Part shown: positions 13,763 to 18,200 of the stretch, one piece after another
Layout of the letters: every line of letters begins with the position of its first letter
How positions within the stretch are numbered: the stretch's first letter is position 1
Source: UBA11889 sp002313255
GTDB lineage: Bacteria > Pseudomonadota > Gammaproteobacteria > Pseudomonadales > Azotimanducaceae
Direction: 5' to 3'
Assembly (NCBI GenBank): GCA_913045265.1
Contig: CAJWQX010000055.1
Location: forward strand, 1-18,200
Length of the DNA: 18,200 nucleotides
Translations under genes and position numbers: made by a program
Notes under the pieces: generated by a model
The model's database searches: none
Seen by the model: only the letters and a program-made list of their open reading frames with translations
What the model was told of the DNA's origin: nothing

Positions 13763-15394
13763 ATGATACGTAGACGGATCCAAATACTATTGCTTACTTT
13801 ATTCCTTACTAATTATTCATTTGTATACGCTGGTTTCGACCTGGATATTGATGATGACGGTAAGACTGAAGCGCTGACAGACGGTTTGTTAGTTATTCGG
13901 TACATGTTCGGGTTCTCGGGTGATTCTCTAACGTCCGGCGCCATTGGTAGTGGTGCTAACCGATCCAGTGCGCAAGACATCGAAATCCTGTTGGCCGCGT
14001 CGACCACCGAACTCGACATCGACGGCGATGGGAGTACCGAAGCACTGACTGATGGTCTATTGATTATACGAGAGCTTTTCGGATTTTCTGGGGATACGCT
14101 GATAGCCGGCGCACTCTCGACGTCGGCAACACGCCAAACCAGTTCCTCCGTCGTTGAATATCTCAACACCATTAAAGACAGTGATAATGATACCTATGTC
14201 GACTCCATCGATACCTTTCCTAATGATTCCACTGAGTGGGTTGATACCGATGGCGATGGTACGGGCAACAATGCAGATTCAGACGATGACGGGGATGGTG
14301 TAAGTGACTTATTGGACCTCTCGCCGCTAGACGAAGCTGTAACTGACGCCAGATTACTGCCTTTCGAACCCGATTCCGGCATTCGCCTCTCGTGCGCGGC
14401 CGTACCAAGAGTTGGCTGGGCTGAGGACGGTAGCGTCGTTATGTACCACGCTAGCCATCTGACATCGGGTGGCGGGCAGTTCCGTTCAGTGTCATCCGAT
14501 GGACTGTCTTTCAGCGCCTCTGAGGAAACACCTGAAGAGGTTGGCACACCCATCGACCCCGATGAACTCCCACCAATGCTCCGAGACCGCGACGGTTTTC
14601 CAGGAGTAGTGGCTCTCCCGTCGACCTCCGACCGAATATGGTGCAACGGTGGTACCCATCGGATTTTCGCCCACAATGCGGACATTTCAGGAACGTTCGG
14701 GTCTGGTGTCACGTCGCTGTGCAGCACCGACGGAAAGTGGTTCTGGGACGAACGCGACGACAGGGTCACCTCGCCAGATTCGGGGCTCATGGGGGTGATG
14801 AGCGGCATCGCGATGAACGACCGAATTCACTTGTTCACGATGGATGGTCAATCTCCCAACGATGCGGGCATAAACCGACACCGCGTATGGCACTACCGTT
14901 CTACAGATGGCACCGGGGACGTTCTTGAACTGTTAAGCGACGACCCACTGAATAACGGTGAAACGTCTGAGCCCTCAGCGCGGCACAACGACCCGCAGAC
15001 GCTGATACTCTCGAATGGTGATGCTCTACTCGTGACCATGCAACAGCACATGGGGCCCATTCAGCCCGATAGTCATCGGACCGGGATCATCCACGGTTGG
15101 CGTATATCCGGAGACGACCCCACTGTGGTTTCCCCAGAATCACCAGATGGTTCTGGCGGAAACACACCACTGATTACGCCGGATGCCATGGTGGAAGCTG
15201 GGCATGATGTATACAGCTTGAACGATCCCTCAGTACTGGACCTCGGACTAGACGCCTACCGGGTGTATATGGGTGTACTGGTGGACATAGCCAGCTATCC
15301 GGAACAGCCCGAACTCAATGACTGCGTAGCTAGGGAATCTGATGATGGGGCACAGATGGCCTGGGTCATTTTATCGGCCACCTCATCGGATTGA
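13763..15394 (+). CDS. Secreted protein with two dockerin-like repeats, TSP3 repeats and a propeller-like C-terminal domain
   Basis: The protein has 543 residues. Residues 1-23 form a signal peptide (basic MIRRR, hydrophobic core, VYA). Two dockerin-like/EF-hand repeats follow at about 27-79 and 84-136, 57 residues apart; each has LDIDxDGxTEALTDGLLxIR, GFSGDxL and GA. Acidic TSP type-3 repeats occupy about 139-185 (DSDNDTYVDSIDTFPNDSTE, DTDGDGTGNN, DSDDDGDGVSD). From 200 on, a domain with repeated short segments such as DGSVVMYHASHL, DRIHLFTMDG and HRVWHYRSTDG resembles the blades of sialidase/BNR-type propellers, though I recognise no catalytic set. Calcium-stabilised, extracellular or surface-exposed function is inferred; no cohesin partner is seen. 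The ATG has only a weak ribosome site. The gene fills the block between repeat copies 5 and 6. Confidence 0.85.
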   Translation: MIRRRIQILLLTLFLTNYSFVYAGFDLDIDDDGKTEALTDGLLVIRYMFGFSGDSLTSGAIGSGANRSSAQDIEILLAASTTELDIDGDGSTEALTDGLLIIRELFGFSGDTLIAGALSTSATRQTSSSVVEYLNTIKDSDNDTYVDSIDTFPNDSTEWVDTDGDGTGNNADSDDDGDGVSDLLDLSPLDEAVTDARLLPFEPDSGIRLSCAAVPRVGWAEDGSVVMYHASHLTSGGGQFRSVSSDGLSFSASEETPEEVGTPIDPDELPPMLRDRDGFPGVVALPSTSDRIWCNGGTHRIFAHNADISGTFGSGVTSLCSTDGKWFWDERDDRVTSPDSGLMGVMSGIAMNDRIHLFTMDGQSPNDAGINRHRVWHYRSTDGTGDVLELLSDDPLNNGETSEPSARHNDPQTLILSNGDALLVTMQQHMGPIQPDSHRTGIIHGWRISGDDPTVVSPESPDGSGGNTPLITPDAMVEAGHDVYSLNDPSVLDLGLDAYRVYMGVLVDIASYPEQPELNDCVARESDDGAQMAWVILSATSSD

Positions 15395-15408
15395 ATCGGC
15401 GTGAACCT

Positions 15409-15440
15409 CAGACCTCAGCCCACCCAGTCAGGTCTGGGCT
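15409..15440 (+). terminator. Possible transcription terminator with interleaved stems
   Basis: Fifteen bases after the dockerin-like gene stop, CAGACCT (15409-15415) can pair with AGGTCTG (15430-15436). AGCCCA (15417-15422) can alternatively pair with TGGGCT (15435-15440). The two stems interleave and exclude each other. No T tract follows, so a rho-independent terminator is only possible, not shown. Confidence 0.3.
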
Positions 15441-15483
15441 ACGAACGTACCCGCCCCCATATCGAGCTACTTCAGAAGCGTTC

Positions 15484-15524
15484 CCCACGCTTCTCGCCGA
15501 GACCTGTCATGGCTCTTGAGGTTG
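15484..15524 (+). repeat. Dispersed repeat, copy 6 (left part only)
   Basis: This copy has CCCACGCTTCTCGCCGAGAC, then CTGTCATGGCTCTTGAGGTT, after which the consensus is lost. The right half is missing. The sequence that follows (GCCAATTGGGGACATAAAGG) is unrelated and contains a GGGGACA that has a TGTCCC partner at 15775-15780, beyond the next small gene. Confidence 0.85.
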
Positions 15525-15557
15525 ATTGCCAATTGGGGACATAAAGGTCCGGACGGA

Positions 15558-15767
15558 TCAACGTTGATGTAGAGATGTGCCCCGGCTTTCTTCTTTATAA
15601 ATTGGTTCTAACTGATCCGATTCATCGCTTAGTCGGTTCCAAATCTTGATCTCTAAATTGACGCGTGACCGCATAATTTTTTCTAACGGTGAACCCTTGA
15701 GTTTTCCGTAAATTCTTATCAGGAAATTTATGCGCCAGAGGCCGAATTTCTGTAACGCTTTTTTCAC
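15558..15767 (-). CDS. Small basic hypothetical protein
   Basis: This 69-residue product of unknown family starts at GTG 15767, with AGGGA nine bases upstream. A TTG one codon earlier is also possible. The first half is basic and amphipathic (KKALQKFGLWRINFLIRIYG), followed by EKIMRSRVNLEIKIWNRLSD and a polar tail. No membrane segment or known motif is present. It sits alone between repeat copies 6 and 7, with its start about 34 bases from copy 7. A short GGGACA/TGTCCC inverted pair brackets it. It might be a real cassette-type gene or a fragment. Confidence 0.5.
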   Translation of the reverse strand: MKKALQKFGLWRINFLIRIYGKLKGSPLEKIMRSRVNLEIKIWNRLSDESDQLEPIYKEESRGTSLHQR

Positions 15768-15800
15768 CAATAAGTGTCCCTGAGCCCTATGGTCTCGAAA

Positions 15801-15888
15801 TCTACGCCTCCGGTTAAAATTGTCATACCTCTTGAGCTTGGTTCACATCCGAAACCTACTTAAATTGTAGAGGCTCTAGTTTATGAAC
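15801..15888 (+). repeat. Dispersed repeat, copy 7 (full length, altered left end)
   Basis: The left end begins TCTACGCCTC but then reads CGGTTAAAATTGTCAT in place of TCGCCGAGACCTGTCAT. From there it is consensus: CTCTTGAGCTTGGTTCACAT, CCGAAACCTACTTAAATTGT, AGAGGCTCTAGTTTATGAAC. It is followed directly by the stop of the VOC protein gene at 15901. Confidence 0.9.
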
Positions 15889-15900
15889 GTGGAAGTAGCA

Positions 15901-16254
15901 TTACCCTGCGGCCAGAACTGGTGGCGAAAAAAGGAGTTCATTCCCATCAAGATCTTGAACTTCGGTCACGGGCATACCCCAATGCCTGTTACTCCCAATC
16001 CTCTTGTTCTTGAGATCTTTCGCTAATGATTTTGCCTGTTCGTCGTCGAGAGAAACGAACACTCTACCCGTACCTGCTCTAGCAGTATCTCTGTTCAAGA
16101 TGATCTCAAGTCCATTTCGACTGACTTGAGCTACCAACAACTCGTCGTCTTCTATATGCGTCCAATCTTCTTGGAATCCAAGCGTTTCGAGGTAAAACGC
16201 TACCGACATTTTGGTGTCGGTCACAAATAGCACGGGCCGTGTGTACCAATCCAT
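15901..16254 (-). CDS. Glyoxalase/bleomycin-resistance (VOC) family protein
   Basis: From the ATG at 16254 the protein has 117 residues. A longer frame to 16392 exists, but its extra N-terminus is antisense-like, basic, and overlaps the ankyrin gene, so I reject it. The beta-alpha-beta-beta-beta folds of the vicinal oxygen chelate family are visible: TRPVLFVTDTKMSVAFYLET then LGFQEDW, LEIILNRD, GRVFVSLDDEQAKSLAKDL, and VQDLDGNELLFSPP at the end. The ending is the usual DxDGNxLxF strand with a candidate metal ligand. Members include antibiotic-binding proteins and dioxygenases; function here is unknown. GGA lies eight bases upstream of ATG. The ankyrin gene ends 23 bases upstream on the same strand, so the pair is probably co-transcribed. 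Confidence 0.85.
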   Translation of the reverse strand: MDWYTRPVLFVTDTKMSVAFYLETLGFQEDWTHIEDDELLVAQVSRNGLEIILNRDTARAGTGRVFVSLDDEQAKSLAKDLKNKRIGSNRHWGMPVTEVQDLDGNELLFSPPVLAAG

Positions 16255-16277
16255 GATCTTAATCCATAAGTGTTGAT

Positions 16278-16595
16278 CTACTGCAAGGCGCCGTAAAGAA
16301 GACGACCGACCTGCTCGCGCCCGCGTTCGATTTTTTGGCGGTCGGCCGGAAGCTTCAGCACGTCTTCGATGATGAAGCGGGTCAACTCCCAATCGAGCGC
16401 TAAGACTTGGAGGCTCGATGCCCCGCTGTCGTTGGTGGCGTTGACGTCGGCGCCATGCTGCAGGAGTACCTTCACGGTCTTGGGATTCCCAAAAAATGCC
16501 GCCGTTATCAAGGGTGTTGCACCGTCACTCGCATTGCGGATGTCGACGAAGGCTCCGTCCTTGAGCCAGTTATCGCTGCTGCTCGACTCGACCAT
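16278..16595 (-). CDS. Ankyrin-repeat protein, probably N-terminally truncated
   Basis: From ATG 16595 the product has 105 residues. One clear ankyrin repeat is present: DGATPLITAAFFGNPKTVKV then LLQHGADVNATNDSG, followed by SSLQVLALDWELTRFIIEDV and LKLPADRQKIERGREQVGRL. The tail is the sort found at the end of longer ankyrin proteins, in which further repeats or another domain precede. Here the coding start is 16 bases from a truncated repeat copy (copy 8), so I infer that the 5' part of a longer gene was lost at this junction and a new start was adopted (AGGA ten bases upstream). It lies upstream of the VOC gene on the same strand. Ankyrin repeats bind proteins; the partner is unknown. Confidence 0.72.
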   Translation of the reverse strand: MVESSSSDNWLKDGAFVDIRNASDGATPLITAAFFGNPKTVKVLLQHGADVNATNDSGASSLQVLALDWELTRFIIEDVLKLPADRQKIERGREQVGRLLYGALQ

Positions 16596-16610
16596 ATACA
16601 AAAAGTCCTA

Positions 16611-16660
16611 TGGTTCACATGCAAAACCTACTCAAATTGCAGACGCTCTAGTTTATGTAG
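16611..16660 (+). repeat. Dispersed repeat, copy 8 (right part only)
   Basis: Only the right half is present: TGGTTCACATGCAAAACCTA, CTCAAATTGCAGACGCTCTA, GTTTATGTAG. The left half and core (GCCGAGACC, CTTGAGC) are missing and replaced by the start region of the ankyrin gene. It complements copy 9, which keeps only the left end. Confidence 0.9.
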
Positions 16661-16672
16661 ACGGATGGTCGA

Positions 16673-16792
16673 CTATTCGGACTTGGTGTCTTCACTTAGG
16701 ACACCTTCCTTTTTCAGTCGGGATTCCAACAACAGAACTTTGCTTAAAGCTGCTAAGCCAAAAATAAATCCAATTATGCCAAGTGCTTCCAA
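16673..16792 (-). CDS. 39-residue single-span membrane protein
   Basis: A short minus-strand gene starts at TTG 16792 with a near-perfect Shine-Dalgarno AAGGAG (plus-strand positions 16800-16805), seven bases upstream. A stop codon lies immediately before the TTG in the same frame, so this start is forced. The product begins MEALGIIGFIFGLAALSKVL, one hydrophobic span, and continues LLESRLKKEGVLSEDTKSE, a charged helical tail. The layout (short span, then ExRLKKEGVL) matches small conserved proteins I recall from other proteobacterial genomes, function unknown. It fills a 170-base block between a right-half repeat (copy 8) and a left-end repeat (copy 9). Confidence 0.7.
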   Translation of the reverse strand: MEALGIIGFIFGLAALSKVLLLESRLKKEGVLSEDTKSE

Positions 16793-16829
16793 CTAATTTC
16801 TCCTTACCACATTGATTTAGCTATCCAAA

Positions 16830-16860
16830 CCTACGCCTCTCGCCGAGGCCTGTCGTGGGT
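16830..16860 (+). repeat. Dispersed repeat, copy 9 (left end only)
   Basis: This copy has CCTACGCCTCTCGCCGAGGC then CTGTCGTGGG, after which the sequence leaves the consensus (TAAGGCCGGCCTGAACC) and leads into the 3' end of the esterase gene. Core and right half are absent. Confidence 0.85.
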
Positions 16861-16896
16861 AAGGCCGGCCTGAACCAGCGACAGCCACTTCTCGAG

Positions 16897-17961
16897 TTAC
16901 AGTTTGGAAAAGAACTCCCAAATGAGTGTCGAGGCGTCGAGACCCGATTCGTCTTTTGTCTTTTTGGCACCCGTGTCGCCACCAGGCCAGACGTGGTCGT
17001 GCTTCTCGATTCTGTAGTAGTGAACCTCTGCACCACCGCTCTCTGGTCTGTAGCGTGTCAGGTTCGCGTTGTCGGTAACCTGTACGCTCTCTGTACTCAC
17101 CGAATCATTGAGCCCCGCGAAGAACTCAACAATCTCTTGTGCACCTGGCAAGGTTTCACCAGTGTTCTTATCGACATTGCCTTCGATGGGAACCATTCCG
17201 TCATCGGCGCCGTGGATATGGATAATGGGTTTGGGCCCGTCTGGCGCACAATTCCTGAACACATCGACGTCAATTAGCCCGGCCACGACACCCGCCGCCT
17301 TGAAAACATCTCCGGCCTGACACATGAGCGTGTAGCTCATGTAGCCCCCATTGGAGAATCCGGCAACATAAGTTCTCTCCGGATTCAAGCTGAACTCCTC
17401 TTGCAGCGACCTGGCCAGTGCGGATAGGAACTCAACATCGCTCTGACCGTCGAACAGACGATCCGCATTTTCGGCATTCCATCGAGCCATACTCGTCGTC
17501 AGCATGCCGTTCTCGCAGACGATCTCCATACCATTGGCGGTAAAGCTCTCGCCATCCTCGCAGGCGTTGGCTTTCTCCCCCATCCAGCCCATATCGGCCT
17601 TCTTGCCCGTATCGTCCTTTTCGCCACCTGACTTCCCGTTGACATTGCCGAGGTGGATCAGCTTGAGATGAGACTGCGGATACAGCGCGAAAAACCCATG
17701 TTCCTCAGCCAACTGATTGAAGCCCGCCAGATAAGACCAGGTGCTGTTTGATGTCATGCCGTGAAGGACCAAGACCAACGGGGCGTTGTGCGCCAGGTTC
17801 TTCGGCCGATACATTTTGTAGCTTCGTTCCATCCCATCGTGGACGAATACATGATCCTCACCAACGGTCATCTCGACAGGTTCCTTTTCGTTGCAGCCAC
17901 TTGCCATCATCAGAAATGGCACGAGCAAGAGCACCACGAGCACTCTAGTCACCGAGATCAT
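16897..17961 (-). CDS. PHB-depolymerase/LpqC-family lipoprotein esterase
   Basis: This 354-residue protein begins MISVTRVLVVLLLVPFLMMA and SGC, a lipoprotein signal with the lipidated Cys23. The alpha/beta-hydrolase core follows: oxyanion-region LVLVLHGMTSN at 62-72, nucleophile GFSNGGYMS with Ser203, acid in HGADDGMVP (Asp253 or Asp254), and base in the HDHVWPGG segment (His321 or His323). The HGADDGMVP and HVWPGG segments are typical of the esterase PHB depolymerase/LpqC (feruloyl-esterase-like) family. An insertion at about 97-140, with Cys124 and Cys139 as a likely disulphide pair, may shape the substrate pocket. Polyester, feruloyl or acetyl ester substrates are all possible. It acts at the cell envelope. 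It is the only gene between repeat copies 9 and 10. The ribosome site AAGGAA is unusually close to the ATG. Confidence 0.9.
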   Translation of the reverse strand: MISVTRVLVVLLLVPFLMMASGCNEKEPVEMTVGEDHVFVHDGMERSYKMYRPKNLAHNAPLVLVLHGMTSNSTWSYLAGFNQLAEEHGFFALYPQSHLKLIHLGNVNGKSGGEKDDTGKKADMGWMGEKANACEDGESFTANGMEIVCENGMLTTSMARWNAENADRLFDGQSDVEFLSALARSLQEEFSLNPERTYVAGFSNGGYMSYTLMCQAGDVFKAAGVVAGLIDVDVFRNCAPDGPKPIIHIHGADDGMVPIEGNVDKNTGETLPGAQEIVEFFAGLNDSVSTESVQVTDNANLTRYRPESGGAEVHYYRIEKHDHVWPGGDTGAKKTKDESGLDASTLIWEFFSKL

Positions 17962-18075
17962 TTCCTTTCTATCCGTTCAATCCTGAGAAACGATGGACGA
18001 CTCAAACCAGGGTGCCGAAAGCGAGTAGATGGCCAAGGCTACTCCGCGGACTTCTGCATTAACACCGCCCGGCCG

Positions 18076-18120
18076 TACTCAGCCACGACCTGTCATACCT
18101 CTTGAGCTTGGTTCACATCC
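18076..18120 (+). repeat. Dispersed repeat, copy 10 (left part and core, diverged left end)
   Basis: The left end is diverged (TACTCAGCCACGACC against CCTCTCGCCGAGACC). The core is exact: CTGTCATACCTCTTGAGCTT then GGTTCACATCC. The right half is replaced by the 3' coding part of a minus-strand membrane protein. Confidence 0.88.
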
Positions 18121-18200
18121 TGAGGGCAGAGCAGCAGCATCAGCACGCCCACGAGAGCTGTAACGGTGAAAGCGTTTCCAAAGGCGACCTCGCTCACCAC
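18093..18200 (-). CDS. C-terminal end of a membrane protein (partial)
   Basis: The minus-strand frame enters from the right edge and reads VVSEVAFGNAFTVTALVGVL, MLLLCPQDVNQAQEV, then TGA. It looks like the last transmembrane helix of a polytopic transporter such as an MFS protein, but this is weak evidence. The final residues (from about DVNQ) and the stop codon are encoded by repeat copy 10, so the repeat has supplied the gene's end. Confidence 0.4.
   Translation of the reverse strand: MVSEVAFGNAFTVTALVGVLMLLLCPQDVNQAQEV

Noticed and set aside
15525..15780. Insertion-sequence-like element around the small basic gene, suggested by GGGGACA and TGTCCC
   Set aside because: The inverted match is only six bases, no target duplication is visible, and the encoded protein shows no transposase motif.
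16255..16392. N-terminal extension of the VOC protein up to 16392
   Set aside because: The extension is rich in Arg and antisense to normal codon use, and it overlaps the ankyrin gene. The VOC fold starts properly at the ATG at 16254, which has its own ribosome site.
9780..18120. Integron attC sites
   Set aside because: I looked at both ends of the full copies for RYYYAAC and GTTRRRY core boxes and found none in consistent positions. No integron integrase gene is present in the window.
9780..18120. CRISPR array
   Set aside because: The repeats are about 90 bp, unevenly spaced by 170 to 2100 bases, and separated by genes. No short regular spacers or cas genes are present.

Overview
The window looks like chromosomal DNA of an aerobic, Gram-negative heterotroph, most likely a marine or sediment gammaproteobacterium. 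The reasons are a TonB-dependent receptor with an EEIIVTAQ TonB box, a cytochrome c5-like protein, several Tat-exported oxidoreductases, a lipoprotein esterase, and a secreted protein with dockerin-like and thrombospondin type-3 calcium repeats. I cannot name the species from sequence alone.

Layout. (1) Bases 3-185 are the tail of an acyl-CoA-dehydrogenase-fold flavin monooxygenase. (2) Bases 479-5763 form a tight plus-strand operon: TonB-dependent receptor, cytochrome c, Tat-exported aldonolactone-oxidase-type flavoenzyme, and a PLP-fold DSD1/D-threonine-aldolase-like protein that also carries an export signal. This reads as an uptake plus periplasmic oxidation module for an unknown small molecule. 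(3) Bases 5857-9506 form a minus-strand operon: TetR regulator, membrane protein, exported cupin, and spermidine-dehydrogenase-like Tat flavoprotein. A very regular double palindrome sits over the regulator start. (4) From about 9780 to the end the organisation changes. A carotenoid oxygenase is followed by many short, unrelated, one- or two-gene blocks on both strands: Coq4-like, cupin, MerC-like, dockerin/TSP3 protein, small basic protein, ankyrin plus VOC protein, 39-aa membrane protein, PHB-depolymerase-like esterase, and a membrane-protein tail. Between these blocks lie copies of one dispersed repeat of about 90 bp.

The main discovery candidate is this repeat. I find ten full or partial copies, all in the same orientation although the genes are in mixed orientation. 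Nine lie in the last 8.4 kb, and one precedes the region 2 operon. Full consensus copies run from CTACGCCTCTCGCCGAGACC to GACGCTCTAGTTTATGTA. The arrangement resembles an integron cassette array, but I see no attC core boxes. Several blocks also contain gene debris: a TSP3 relic with an in-frame stop, an adhesin relic antisense to the end of merC, and truncated repeat halves flanking a 39-codon gene. This suggests repeated recombination at or near the repeats.
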